Assembly (NCBI GenBank): GCA_004297335.1
Contig: SCUD01000015.1
Coordinates: forward strand, 1 to 64,000
Length of the DNA: 64,000 nt
Direction of reading: 5' to 3'
Source of the DNA: Gammaproteobacteria bacterium
GTDB lineage: Bacteria; Pseudomonadota; Gammaproteobacteria; Steroidobacterales; Steroidobacteraceae
Positions 40,283 to 49,058 of this stretch are shown piece after piece. The notes beneath the pieces are model-generated. The model had not been told where the DNA came from. It made no database searches and saw only the letters and a program-made list of their open reading frames with translations. The position numbers were made by a program, and so were the translations under genes. Position 1 is the stretch's first letter, and each line of letters begins with the position of its first letter.

Positions 40283-42395
40283 AGCCGGCGTCGCCCTGGG
40301 CCTGAGCGAGCAGCAGCTGCAGGAAGACGGTGGCGGTCAGCGGTTCGCCGAACAGGCGGCCCTGCCCGTAGTGGCAGTTCAGGCCGCGCAGGAACGCGAG
40401 CTGCTGCGGGGTCTCGATACCCTCGGCGACCACCTCGAGGCCGAGGTTGCGGCCCATCTCGATGATCGTGCGGACGAGCGTGGCATCTTCGCGCGAAACC
40501 GCCGCGTGGCGCACGAACGACTGGTCGATCTTCAGCGTACCGACCGGGAACTGCTGCAGCGCCGACAGTGACGAGTAGCCGGTGCCGAAGTCGTCGATCG
40601 ACAGGTGCAGGCCCATGGCATGGAGTTCGTCGAGCAGCCGCATCATCCGGCGGGCGTCGGTCATCAGCGTGGTCTCGGTGATCTCGAGCTCGAAATTGGC
40701 CGGCGCGACCCCGGTCTCGTCAAACACCGAGCGATAGCGGGTGAGGAACTCGGCCTGGCGCAGCTGCTTCAGCGACAGGTTGATCGAGACGCGCCCGGGC
40801 TGCGGAACCTGGTCCTGCCAGCTGCGGTAGTCGTTGCAGACGCGCTTGAGGACCCACTCGCCGATCTCCTGGATCAGGGCAGTCTCCTCAGCCAGCGGTA
40901 TGAACTGCACCGGCGAGATGTCGCCATGCCCGGGCAGGCGCCAGCGCAGCAGCGCCTCGCCGCCGACCACGCGACCGTCGCGCAGGTCCACCTTGGGCTG
41001 GTACAGCATGACGAATTCGTCGCGCTCGATCGCGCGCCGCAGCTTGCTCTTCAGCATCAGCCGTTCGACGGCGACGGCGCTCATCTCGGGCGTGAAGAAA
41101 CTGCTGCTGTTGCCGCCGTTCTGCTTGGAGTGATACATCGCGGCGTCGGCGTTGCGGATCAGGTCGACGACGTTGTCGGCGTCCTGTGGACAGAAGGCGA
41201 TGCCGATGCTGCCGGTGACGTAGAGTTCCTGCTGGGCGATGTGGAACGGCCGGCCCAGCCCGTCCAGCAGCTCCCGCGCCAGTGCCTGGAGCGCCGTGCG
41301 GTTGTCCGTGTCGCCCGGCAGGTTCTCGACCAGCAGCGCGAACTCGTCGCCGGCGAGCCGGCCGAGCATCGTGCCCGGCGGCAGGCGCCGGATCAGGCGC
41401 TCGCTCAGGACCTCCAGCGCGCGGTCGCCGGCGGCGTGACCAAAGGTATCGTTGACCTCCTTGAAGCGGTCGAGGTCCAGGTACATCAGCGCGAGGGCAC
41501 CGCCGGCCCGCCGCGCGCGCGCGATGGCCTGCTGCAGTGAATGCTGGAACTGCAGCCGGTTCGGGATCTTGGTCAGCGTGTCGTAGCGGGCCAGGTAGCG
41601 GATGCGGCGCTCGGCCCGCTTGCGCTCGGTAATGTTGCGGGCCACGAAAATGCAGCCCTGGAAGCGCGGATCCTCGGCGGCGATCACCGAGCCCGACAGC
41701 GATACGGGAATCGTCTGGCCATTGTGGGTCCGCACGGTGAGCTCGAGCGTCTCGTTCGTGGCCCGCTCGATGCTGAACGCCAGCCGGTCCTGGTCGGAGA
41801 TCACATAGCCGAGCTCGCGGCCCAGCAGTTCCAGCTGCGACCAGCCCAGCAGCTGGGTCGCGGCCAGGTTGACGCGCTTGATCAGGCCGTCCGGAGAGGT
41901 CACGAAGACGGCATCGTTCATGCTGTCCAGGATGATGTCGAGTGCGCGGCCGGCGGCGGCGTGATCGGCGAGGCTGATCCGCAGCCGGTCGAGCGCGTAC
42001 GCCAGGTCCGCGCCGTATCCGCCTTCCGGACTGTCGATGCGGGCGACCCAGTCGCCACCGGACAGGCGTTCCACGGCCCCGCGCAGGTCCTCCAGCGGAC
42101 CCTCGACCCGCCGCACCAGCCGCCAGGCGAGGGTCAGCGCGACGCCGAGCAGCATCAGTCCGCCGGCCGCGATCACCAGCAGCCGGCGCTCGAACTCGGC
42201 CAGGCGCCGCGCCGCGAGTTCCTTCGTCATCCCCTCGAGCTGGCCGGAGCCGTCCGGGATGAGCGCGAGCAGTGCTGCATCGTTGTTGGCGTCCAGGCGC
42301 AGGTCGATCGCAGCCATGGCGACGAACACGAGCACGACCAGCACGCAGGCGCTGGTCGCCATCGCGAGCGTCCGGTTGCGAAACGAGAAACTCAT
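40263..42395 (-). CDS. membrane PAS-GGDEF-EAL protein (c-di-GMP turnover)
   Basis: 710 residues. Two TM segments (ACVLVVLVFVAMAAIDL, LVIAAGGLMLLGVALTLAW) bracket a short ~40-residue periplasmic loop; a HAMP-like stretch, PAS domain (LDIILDSMNDAVFVTSPDG) and GGDEF domain follow. The GGDEF motif reads AGDEF and no RxxD inhibitory site precedes it. The EAL domain is intact: GGEALLRW, EITETTLM, IDDFGTGYSS and VVAEGIET. It is therefore most likely a phosphodiesterase for cyclic di-GMP, with the GGDEF part either weakly active or GTP-sensing. It is divergent from the M15 peptidase gene. Confidence 0.95.
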   Translation of the reverse strand: MSFSFRNRTLAMATSACVLVVLVFVAMAAIDLRLDANNDAALLALIPDGSGQLEGMTKELAARRLAEFERRLLVIAAGGLMLLGVALTLAWRLVRRVEGPLEDLRGAVERLSGGDWVARIDSPEGGYGADLAYALDRLRISLADHAAAGRALDIILDSMNDAVFVTSPDGLIKRVNLAATQLLGWSQLELLGRELGYVISDQDRLAFSIERATNETLELTVRTHNGQTIPVSLSGSVIAAEDPRFQGCIFVARNITERKRAERRIRYLARYDTLTKIPNRLQFQHSLQQAIARARRAGGALALMYLDLDRFKEVNDTFGHAAGDRALEVLSERLIRRLPPGTMLGRLAGDEFALLVENLPGDTDNRTALQALARELLDGLGRPFHIAQQELYVTGSIGIAFCPQDADNVVDLIRNADAAMYHSKQNGGNSSSFFTPEMSAVAVERLMLKSKLRRAIERDEFVMLYQPKVDLRDGRVVGGEALLRWRLPGHGDISPVQFIPLAEETALIQEIGEWVLKRVCNDYRSWQDQVPQPGRVSINLSLKQLRQAEFLTRYRSVFDETGVAPANFELEITETTLMTDARRMMRLLDELHAMGLHLSIDDFGTGYSSLSALQQFPVGTLKIDQSFVRHAAVSREDATLVRTIIEMGRNLGLEVVAEGIETPQQLAFLRGLNCHYGQGRLFGEPLTATVFLQLLLAQAQGDAGFRSLFA

Positions 42396-42530
42396 GCCAT
42401 CCTGCCGGCCCTCGCCGATCCCCGGTTATCGTTCTGGTGGCGCCCCCATGATACGCGCGCGCCTTGTGGCCTGCAGCCGCGAGTCGTAGCATCGCCCCGG
42501 CCGCGGCACCAACCCCGGCGCCCGCTGGCC

Positions 42531-42536
42531 AGGAGG
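42531..42536 (+). promoter_or_regulatory. consensus Shine-Dalgarno (AGGAGG) placing a CTG start
   Basis: AGGAGG lies four bases before CTG 42541 and 52 bases before the first conventional start (GTG 42589). No in-frame ATG, GTG or TTG exists between the preceding in-frame TAG at 42487 and 42589. Confidence 0.6.
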
Positions 42537-42540
42537 ACGC

Positions 42541-43248
42541 CTGGACGCGCTGCAGCTGACCGGCCGCAAGGCCGACCATGTCGTCGAAGTGGCCGAGCCT
42601 GCGTGCCAGCTGCATGGCGCGGCAGTCGAGCCATTCCTGGCGCTGTGCCAGGCGGCCGCGCGCGCCGGCCACCCGCTTGCGGTCGTTTCTTCATTCCGGG
42701 ATTTCGGCCGCCAGCGCCAGATCTGGAACGCCAAGTACCGCGGCGAGCGACCGGTCATGGACCGCCGCGGCCGGCCACTGGAGGTCACGGCGCTCGACCC
42801 GCGCCGGCGGGTCGAGGCGCTGCTGCGCTGGTCGGCGCTGCCCGGGGCGAGCCGCCATCACTGGGGGACTGACCTCGATGTCGCGGACCGCAACGTGCTG
42901 GCAAGCGGCTATTGCCCGCGGCTCGATCCGGCCGAGTATCGCCGGGGCGGACCATTCGCGGCCCTTGGGGACTGGCTCGGGCAGCACGTGCATCGCTACG
43001 GTTTCTATCGACCCTACACCCGCTCCGGCACCGGAGTCGCGGCCGAGCCCTGGCACCTGAGCTTTGCGCCGGTCGCCCGCGGCGCGCTGGCAGGCATGAC
43101 GCTCGACCTGCTGGCCGGAGCCATCGAGAACGCTGGCGTGGAAGGCGAGTCGGAAATCCTGGCGCGCCTGCCCGCGATCCGGCGGCGCTACGTGCTCGCG
43201 GTGACGCCACCGCCGCGGATGCGCTCGCGCTGGGCGCGTCTCAGCTGA
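42541..43248 (+). CDS. M15-family D-alanyl-D-alanine carboxypeptidase (apparent CTG start)
   Basis: 235 residues if begun at CTG 42541. The added N-terminus (LQLTGRKADHVVEVAEPACQ) reads like the conserved opening of this family (LTGR...H-V-L...LH), so GTG 42589 would truncate it. Domain motifs: VVSSFRDFGRQRQIWNAKY, the zinc-binding SRHHWGTDLDV (His and Asp) and the second His in EPWHLSFAP. Such VanY/DacB-type enzymes trim the terminal D-Ala from peptidoglycan stem peptides. No signal peptide is seen, so export or a cytosolic recycling role is unclear. The end overlaps the convergent HD gene by eight bases. Confidence 0.87.
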   Translation: MDALQLTGRKADHVVEVAEPACQLHGAAVEPFLALCQAAARAGHPLAVVSSFRDFGRQRQIWNAKYRGERPVMDRRGRPLEVTALDPRRRVEALLRWSALPGASRHHWGTDLDVADRNVLASGYCPRLDPAEYRRGGPFAALGDWLGQHVHRYGFYRPYTRSGTGVAAEPWHLSFAPVARGALAGMTLDLLAGAIENAGVEGESEILARLPAIRRRYVLAVTPPPRMRSRWARLS

Positions 43249-44290
43249 CTGGTGTGGGGGCCGGAGCGCTCCAGATCTCGCGCAGGTGGCGCACGAGCAG
43301 CCGCCGGACCGAGTCCATCGGCTGTTCGTCGACCGTGAATACCGGCGGGTTCCGCCGCAACAGCGGCCAGCGGCTGCTGCGCGCCAGCGCGCGCAGGTAG
43401 TCGATGTTCTGGCGGATCGCGGCCATATAGGGATTGGTCCCGCCAAACAGCGGCTCGATGTAGCGATAAGCGTGGCCGAAACCGTGCCCGAGCCGGTGAT
43501 CCAGCGTCTGCTCGATGAAACCCGGCGTCTGGCGCAGCAGGTCGAGGCCGGAACCGTACAGCACCTGCATGCCGTGGGGTCCGGGGTGCACGGCGATGTC
43601 GCCGAGCACGAACTCCGCGTAGAGCCGGTCGCGGCATTTCTCCAGGTAGCAGCGATCGGCCATCTGCGCGAGCATGTCGGCCGTGCCCAGCAGGTGGCCG
43701 ACGGTGCGGTCGCGCGGGTCGGTGACCCGGATCAGATCGAGCGGTACCTCGTAGCCGGTGAAATGCACGATGCGGGTCGCGATCGGCACCTGGTCGGCGA
43801 GACCGGCATCCGGCAGGTACCCGGCGAGGTAGCGCGCGCTGCGCGTGACGTGCTGGCGCGTGAACACCGCTCCGTTCGGGATCTCTCGCTCCCGCGTGGT
43901 GCGGATGTAGCCGGAATCGTGGAACAGCGCGGTGATGAGCCCCATGATTACGCGCCGGGCGCCGAGCCTTGGACCTGCCGCATGGCTGCGCTCGTAGCCG
44001 GCGAGCAGGCGCGCGGTCGCGAGCACCATGTCCAGCGAGTGCTGGCGGTCGTGGTACACGGTATCCACGCCCAAATAGCCCGGCGCCTGGCCCGTGAACA
44101 GCCGTTCGAAGTCCGTGAAGGCGGTGCGCAGGGCGTGGAGCGGTGTGCCCGGCCAGGTGTCGGCGACCAGTCCGAGCACAACCTCGCGTACGGCTGGCGG
44201 GGAGCTGACCCGAACCGTGTCGGTGACGTCGTAGTCGCTGCGGCGATAGGGTCGGACCCCGTGCGCACCGGACTCGGACTGGCTGACCAT
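43241..44290 (-). CDS. HD-superfamily phosphohydrolase-like protein
   Basis: 349 residues, cytosolic. The metal-binding pattern is VYHDRQHSLDMVLA (His), ITALFHDSGYIRT (His-Asp) and RQHVTRSARYLAGYL (His), with a later Asp in LLGTADMLAQM; this order matches HD-domain/cyclic-nucleotide phosphodiesterase-like folds. The C-terminal third (GHGFGHAYRYIEPLFGGTNPYM) is family-specific. The substrate is unknown; nucleotides or cyclic dinucleotides are possible from family knowledge and the nearby c-di-GMP gene, but this is inference. Confidence 0.8.
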   Translation of the reverse strand: MVSQSESGAHGVRPYRRSDYDVTDTVRVSSPPAVREVVLGLVADTWPGTPLHALRTAFTDFERLFTGQAPGYLGVDTVYHDRQHSLDMVLATARLLAGYERSHAAGPRLGARRVIMGLITALFHDSGYIRTTREREIPNGAVFTRQHVTRSARYLAGYLPDAGLADQVPIATRIVHFTGYEVPLDLIRVTDPRDRTVGHLLGTADMLAQMADRCYLEKCRDRLYAEFVLGDIAVHPGPHGMQVLYGSGLDLLRQTPGFIEQTLDHRLGHGFGHAYRYIEPLFGGTNPYMAAIRQNIDYLRALARSSRWPLLRRNPPVFTVDEQPMDSVRRLLVRHLREIWSAPAPTPVS

Positions 44291-44404
44291 GGCCGGCAGT
44301 CTACGCCGGCGCCCGGGCCGCCGGCCATCCCGGCTGGCGCCGGCATGCGCGCCGTCACATCCTGGGGCCCCGCTATGTCAAACGCGCCGGCCCCGGGCGC
44401 CGAT

Positions 44405-45172
44405 TCAGGGTTCGAACTCAGCGACGACCGGCGCGTGGTCCGAGGGCCGCTCCCAGGCGCGCGGCGTGCGGTCGATGTGGCAGGAGCGGCACTCTGCGGC
44501 CAGCGCCGCTGTGGCCAGGATCAGGTCGATGCGCAGGCCGTGATTGCGGCGGAATGCGCCCATCCGGTAATCCCACCAGGACCAGCTGCCGGGCGGCTGG
44601 TCGAAGCTGCGGAACAGGTCCACGAGGCCGAGCGCCGTGATCGCGGCGAGCGCCCGGCGTTCCGGCTCACTGACGTGTACCGAGCCCTCCCAGCGCGCCG
44701 GATCATGCACGTCGCGATCCTCGGGCGCGATGTTGAAGTCGCCCAGTACGACCAGCCGCGGATGACGGGCGATCTCCTCACCGAGGAACGCGGCGAGCCG
44801 GCCGAGCCAGTCGAGCTTGTAGGCGTACTTGCCGGAGCCGACCGTCTGGCCGTTCGGCACGTAGACATTGACGATCCGTACGCCGCCGACCGTCGCGGCG
44901 ATGAGGCGCCGTTCCGGGTCATCGTAACCAGGGATGCCGGTGACGACCCCGGCCGGTGGTTCGCGCGCGAGGATCGCGACCCCGTTGTAGGTACGCTGGC
45001 CGGAATGCGCCGCGTGCAGGCCGAGCGCCGCGCAGGCTGCCGTCGGGAAAGCCTCGTCCGGCAGCTTGAGTTCCTGCAAGGCGAGCACATCGACGGGATT
45101 CGTCGCGAGCCACTGCTGCAGGTGCAGGAGCCGCACGCGCAGCGAGTTCACGTTCCAGGTGGCGAGGCGCAT
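44405..45172 (-). CDS. xth: exodeoxyribonuclease III
   Basis: 255 residues, the usual size. MRLATWNVNSLRVRL, the metal ligand in LALQELKLPDEAFP, VVLGDFNIAPEDRDVHDP and the C-terminal ERPSDHAPVVAEF contain the catalytic Asn, Glu, Asp and His residues of the exonuclease-endonuclease-phosphatase fold. It cleaves abasic sites and degrades 3' ends in base excision repair. It lies ten bases after the LemA-like gene and may be co-transcribed. Confidence 0.97.
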   Translation of the reverse strand: MRLATWNVNSLRVRLLHLQQWLATNPVDVLALQELKLPDEAFPTAACAALGLHAAHSGQRTYNGVAILAREPPAGVVTGIPGYDDPERRLIAATVGGVRIVNVYVPNGQTVGSGKYAYKLDWLGRLAAFLGEEIARHPRLVVLGDFNIAPEDRDVHDPARWEGSVHVSEPERRALAAITALGLVDLFRSFDQPPGSWSWWDYRMGAFRRNHGLRIDLILATAALAAECRSCHIDRTPRAWERPSDHAPVVAEFEP

Positions 45173-45182
45173 GCTGTGTTCC

Positions 45183-45725
45183 CTAGGTCGCGGGTCGCGC
45201 CGGCGCGAATTCGAGAGCGGTCCCGGCCTGCAGCCGCATCGTGCGTGCCACCAGGCGCTCCGGGAACTGCTGCTGGCGCAGGTTCAGCAGATTCACCGCC
45301 GCGTTGTAGACCTCGCGCTGCTCCGCAAGTGCCCGCTGGATGCAGCCGAGCCGCTCGCGCCGCTCGCGGCAGTCCGCATCCGCCAGCAGCTTCTGACTCG
45401 TCGCAGCGCTGGCACTGAGCCGGGCCTGCGCATCCTGCAGCAGGCTCTCCGCGGCGCCGAGTGCCGGCAGGTCGCGGCGCCCCGCTGCCGCGAACACCGC
45501 CGCACTCGCGCGCTGCAGCCGGTCGATGCCGTCCTGTTCCTCGGGGAGATGACGGCTGCAGGCCGCGGCGAATGCCGCCAGTTCATCCCGGCGCTCGAGC
45601 AGCAGGGCATCGAGTCCTGCCCAGGCCTGGGAGACCACGGCGCAGAGCTGCCTGAGCCGATGGTGGATCACGCCGGCCCAGGCTGCGAGCAGCGCGGTGA
45701 GCGCGAGCGCGATGACCCAGGCCAT
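45183..45725 (-). CDS. LemA-like membrane-anchored helical protein
   Basis: 180 residues from ATG 45725; TTG 45734 is an alternative. A single N-terminal TM (AWVIALALTALLAAWAGVI) is followed by a helical region (SQAWAGLDALLLERRDELAAFAAACS, QREVYNAAVNLLNLRQQQFPERLVAR) with the W-x-x-L-D-x-LL-x-RRDEL and YNxAVxxxNxxxxxFP pattern of LemA. LemA proteins have an unknown envelope role. TATACT on the minus strand ends nine bases before the ATG, suggesting a very short leader. Confidence 0.75.
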   Translation of the reverse strand: MAWVIALALTALLAAWAGVIHHRLRQLCAVVSQAWAGLDALLLERRDELAAFAAACSRHLPEEQDGIDRLQRASAAVFAAAGRRDLPALGAAESLLQDAQARLSASAATSQKLLADADCRERRERLGCIQRALAEQREVYNAAVNLLNLRQQQFPERLVARTMRLQAGTALEFAPARPAT

Positions 45726-45734
45726 GATTGGCAA

Positions 45735-45742
45735 AGTATATC
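45735..45742. promoter_or_regulatory. overlapping divergent -10 candidates (LemA-like gene / gor)
   Basis: AGTATATC reads TATACT on the minus strand (45740-45735, five of six consensus bases) and TATATC on the plus strand (45737-45742). It lies in the 51-base gap between the divergent LemA-like and gor start codons, so the two promoters would compete for the same DNA. Confidence 0.45.
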
Positions 45743-45776
45743 ATCGTACCCGCGGACAGCCTGCGGGAGTGACAGG

Positions 45777-47120
45777 GTGGAACAGTTCGACCTGATCGTG
45801 ATCGGCGGTGGCAGCGGCGGGCTCGCCTGCGCGCAGCGTGCCGCGCTGCATGGTGCCAGTGTCCTGCTCGCCGAACCCGGTCCGCTCGGCGGCACCTGTG
45901 TCAATGTCGGCTGCGTCCCCAAGAAGATCATGTACCACGCCGCCGACCTTGCGCATGGACTGCACGATGCGGCTGGCTACGGATTCGACCTTGCGCCCGG
46001 CGCCCATGACTGGGCACGGCTCTGCGAGCGCCGCGATGCCTGGGTGCGACGCCTGAACGGGATCTACGCCGGCAACCTCGAGCGCCGCGGAGTCCGGCTC
46101 CTCCGCGAGCGGGCGCGTCTCGCCGCTCCGGGCGTGGTGGAGGCCGGCGGCGCGCGCTATTCGTCAGGGCATGTGGTCATCGCGACCGGCGGGCGGCCGT
46201 TCGTGCCCGCGCTGCCCGGTGCCGCGGCGGGTATCACCTCGGACGGCTTCTTCGGACTCGCACACCGTCCGGAGTCGGTCGCAATCGTTGGTGGCGGCTA
46301 TGTCGCGGCCGAACTCGCCGGTGTACTGGCGGGGTTTGGCACGCGGGTGACGGTGCTGATCCGCCGGGACCGCTTGCTGCGCGACTTCGACGAGATGCTG
46401 TCGCTGCGGCTGATGGAGGCCATGCACGCGGATGGCATCACCGTGCTCGCGCAGCGGCAGCCGGTGGCCGTGACGACGCGGGCAGGTGGGCAGCAGCTCA
46501 CGCTCGACGATGGCAGCGACTGCGGTCCGTTCGAGACCCTGATCTGGGCGATCGGGCGCCGTCCGAACACGGGGGACCTTGGCCTGGCCGAGGCCGGCGT
46601 CGCACTCGGCGCCGGTGGTGAGATCGTGACCGACCTGCGGCAGGACACCAGCGTCCCCGGCGTCCACGCGCTCGGCGACGTCACCGGTCGTGCACCGCTG
46701 ACGCCGGTCGCGATCGCGGCCGGGCGCCGGCTGGCCGACCGCTTGTTCGGTGGCAGCCCGGACCGGCATCTCGATTACCGGCTGATCCCGACGGTCGTCT
46801 TCAGCCACCCGCCGATCGGGACCGTCGGCCTGAGCGAGGCCGAGGCCCGGGCGATCCACGGTGACGAGGTCGGCGTGTTCACCAGCGACTTCCTGCCGCT
46901 TTACCATGCGCTCTCCGGGCGCCAGCGCCGGACCGGCATGAAGCTGGTGACGGCCGGACCCGGGCAGCGCATCGTCGGCCTGCACGTGATCGGGGTCGGC
47001 GCCGACGAGATGCTTCAGGGTTTCGCGGTGGCACTGCGCATGGGCGCGACGAAGCGCGATTTCGACGATACCATCGCGATCCACCCGACCAGTGCCGAAG
47101 AATTCGTGACCATGCCATGA
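45777..47120 (+). CDS. gor: glutathione-disulfide reductase
   Basis: 447 residues from GTG 45777; the long upstream extension is a shadow of the LemA-like gene. FAD site DLIVIGGGSGGLACAQRA, redox disulfide GGTCVNVGCVPKK, NADPH-binding SVAIVGGGYVAAELAGVLAG and C-terminal IHPTSAEEFVTM (catalytic His-Glu on the dimer partner) define a class I disulfide reductase of the GR subgroup. It regenerates reduced glutathione with NADPH. It overlaps the gamma-carbonic anhydrase gene by four bases (ATGA). Confidence 0.94.
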   Translation: MEQFDLIVIGGGSGGLACAQRAALHGASVLLAEPGPLGGTCVNVGCVPKKIMYHAADLAHGLHDAAGYGFDLAPGAHDWARLCERRDAWVRRLNGIYAGNLERRGVRLLRERARLAAPGVVEAGGARYSSGHVVIATGGRPFVPALPGAAAGITSDGFFGLAHRPESVAIVGGGYVAAELAGVLAGFGTRVTVLIRRDRLLRDFDEMLSLRLMEAMHADGITVLAQRQPVAVTTRAGGQQLTLDDGSDCGPFETLIWAIGRRPNTGDLGLAEAGVALGAGGEIVTDLRQDTSVPGVHALGDVTGRAPLTPVAIAAGRRLADRLFGGSPDRHLDYRLIPTVVFSHPPIGTVGLSEAEARAIHGDEVGVFTSDFLPLYHALSGRQRRTGMKLVTAGPGQRIVGLHVIGVGADEMLQGFAVALRMGATKRDFDDTIAIHPTSAEEFVTMP

Positions 47121-47665
47121 GCCAGCTGCGTTCCTACCTCGGTTTCTCGCCCCGCATCGGCGCGCGCGTCTGGATCGATCCGGCCGCGATCGTGATCGGC
47201 CGGGTCACGATCGGCGATGACGCGTCGATCTGGCCGGGTGTCGTCGCCCGCGGCGACGTCAACACCATCGACATCGGCGCCCGCACCAGCATCCAGGACG
47301 GCAGCGTGCTGCATGTGGCGAGCGCCGCGCTCGTCGGTGGCGATGGCATCCCGCTGGTGATCGGTGCCGAATGCACGGTCGGCCACCGCGTGATCCTGCA
47401 TGCCTGCACGGTCGGCGCGCGTTGCCTGATCGGCATGGGTGCCATCGTGATGGACGGCGCGGTCATCGGCGACGAGGTGATCGTCGGCGCCGGCGCCGTC
47501 GTGCCACCGGGCAAACAGCTGGCGCCGCGCACGCTGTGGCTCGGCAGCCCGGCCCGGCAGGCACGCGCGCTGACGGCTGCCGAACTGGCGACCCTCCGTG
47601 ATTCGGCCGCGCAGTATGTGAAGCTCAAGGACGACTATCTGCGGGCGGCCACCGGGATCGCATGA
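47117..47665 (+). CDS. gamma-class carbonic anhydrase-like protein (YrdA family)
   Basis: 182 residues of left-handed beta-helix hexapeptide repeats (VWIDPAAIVIGRVTIGDDASIW). The zinc-ligand histidines appear in GSVLHVAS and VGHRVILHAC, and GDVNTIDIG is the conserved Arg/Asp region. Family members bind zinc or iron; carbonic anhydrase activity is proven for few. Overlaps of ATGA with both neighbours indicate a tight three-gene operon with gor and the MFS gene. Confidence 0.93.
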   Translation: MSQLRSYLGFSPRIGARVWIDPAAIVIGRVTIGDDASIWPGVVARGDVNTIDIGARTSIQDGSVLHVASAALVGGDGIPLVIGAECTVGHRVILHACTVGARCLIGMGAIVMDGAVIGDEVIVGAGAVVPPGKQLAPRTLWLGSPARQARALTAAELATLRDSAAQYVKLKDDYLRAATGIA

Positions 47666-49047
47666 CGGCTGAGACCCGCAAGCGCGACATCCTGCTGACC
47701 CTGATGATCTCGCTGTTCGCCGGCGGACTGCCGCTCAGTGCGCTGCCGGTGGCGCTGCCTTCGATCGCGGACGCACTCGGGCTGACGGCGGTGCAGACCG
47801 GCGGGGTTTCCGTGGTTTTCGCGCTGGTGTCCGCGGCGTTCATCCTGCCGGTCGGCCGGCTCGCGGACATCATCGGCCGGCGCCGGATCTTCGCGACCGG
47901 GCTCGCGATCGTCGCCACGGGGCTGGCAGCCTCGGCGCTCGCGCCGTCCTGGCTGCTGCTGATGGCGGCCCTTGCACTGACCGGACTTGGCACGGCGATG
48001 TCCATCGCCACCGGCATGGCGCTGCTGTCGTCGGCCTTTCCGGCGCAGGAGCGGGGGCGGGCGCTCGGCATGGTGACTGCGGCCGTCTATCTTGGGCACA
48101 CGCTGGGGCCGAGTATCGGCGGGCTGCTGACTCATCACTTCGGCTGGCGGAGCATCTTCCTGCCTACGATTCTGCTGCACTCGCTGCTGCTGGCATTCCT
48201 GCTGCGCCGGGTTGGCGATCCGGTGGCCGAGGCGCACGGTGAGAGCTTCGACTTTGGCGGTGCGGCGATCTTCTCGGTGATGCTGTTCTGCATCCTGTAC
48301 GGGTTTTCTTCCATGAACCTGCCGGTGGGCCGCTGGGCGCTCGCGGCTGGAGCCCTGCTGTTCATCGCCTTCGTGATCCAGGAGTCGCGCGTCACCCAGC
48401 CGATGCTCGACCTGCGGCTGGTGACCGGGAACCGGCTGTTCGCGTTCTCGGACCTGACGCACCTGCTGTTCTACATGGCGATCGTGCCGATGCCGTTCCT
48501 GTTGAGCCTGTACCTGCAGTACGTGCGCGGCTACGACCCGCAGCAGACCGGATTCCTGCTGCTGCTCCAGCCGGCGATCATGGTCGTGGTGTCCCCGTTC
48601 GCCGGCCGGCTGGCGGACCGCACCGATCCGCGCGTGCTCGTCACCGCCGGCATCGCCATCGTGACCTGCTCACTGCTGCTGTACCTGGCGGCGATCACGC
48701 GGGGCTGGCAGCCCGGCATCGCGGCGGGACTGCTCACTGGCGGAGTCGGCTTCGCACTGTTCTCGTCACCGAATTCCAACGCGATCATGGGCTCGGTCGC
48801 GAGCCGGCACTACGGCGTGGCCGCCGCCTTCGAGTCGACCATGCGCGGCATGGGCGTTGCCTTCGGCATGGGCATCGTGATGATGTTGTTCTCGCTGCGG
48901 CTTGGCGGGATGCGGATCACCCCGGAACATCATGCCGCGTTCGTCGACACGGTGAAGCTGGCGCTCGTCATCGGCGTGGCGATCAGCGTGGCCAGCATGT
49001 GCTTCTCGGTCGCCCGCGGGCCGCCGGGGGCACGGGCCCGAGGCTGA
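47662..49047 (+). CDS. DHA2-type MFS transporter
   Basis: 461 residues with about twelve to fourteen TM segments. MFS motif A is seen as GRLADIIGRRRIFATGLA, and motif C-like glycine/proline in VYLGHTLGPSIGGLLTHHFGW; the WRSIFLP segment is common to DHA drug/proton antiporters. It most likely exports small molecules or drugs using the proton gradient; the substrate is unknown. Translational coupling to the carbonic anhydrase-like gene is unusual and gives no direct clue. It is convergent with aroE, 11 bases apart. Confidence 0.92.
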   Translation: MTAETRKRDILLTLMISLFAGGLPLSALPVALPSIADALGLTAVQTGGVSVVFALVSAAFILPVGRLADIIGRRRIFATGLAIVATGLAASALAPSWLLLMAALALTGLGTAMSIATGMALLSSAFPAQERGRALGMVTAAVYLGHTLGPSIGGLLTHHFGWRSIFLPTILLHSLLLAFLLRRVGDPVAEAHGESFDFGGAAIFSVMLFCILYGFSSMNLPVGRWALAAGALLFIAFVIQESRVTQPMLDLRLVTGNRLFAFSDLTHLLFYMAIVPMPFLLSLYLQYVRGYDPQQTGFLLLLQPAIMVVVSPFAGRLADRTDPRVLVTAGIAIVTCSLLLYLAAITRGWQPGIAAGLLTGGVGFALFSSPNSNAIMGSVASRHYGVAAAFESTMRGMGVAFGMGIVMMLFSLRLGGMRITPEHHAAFVDTVKLALVIGVAISVASMCFSVARGPPGARARG

Positions 49048-49058
49048 GGACGCCGCGG

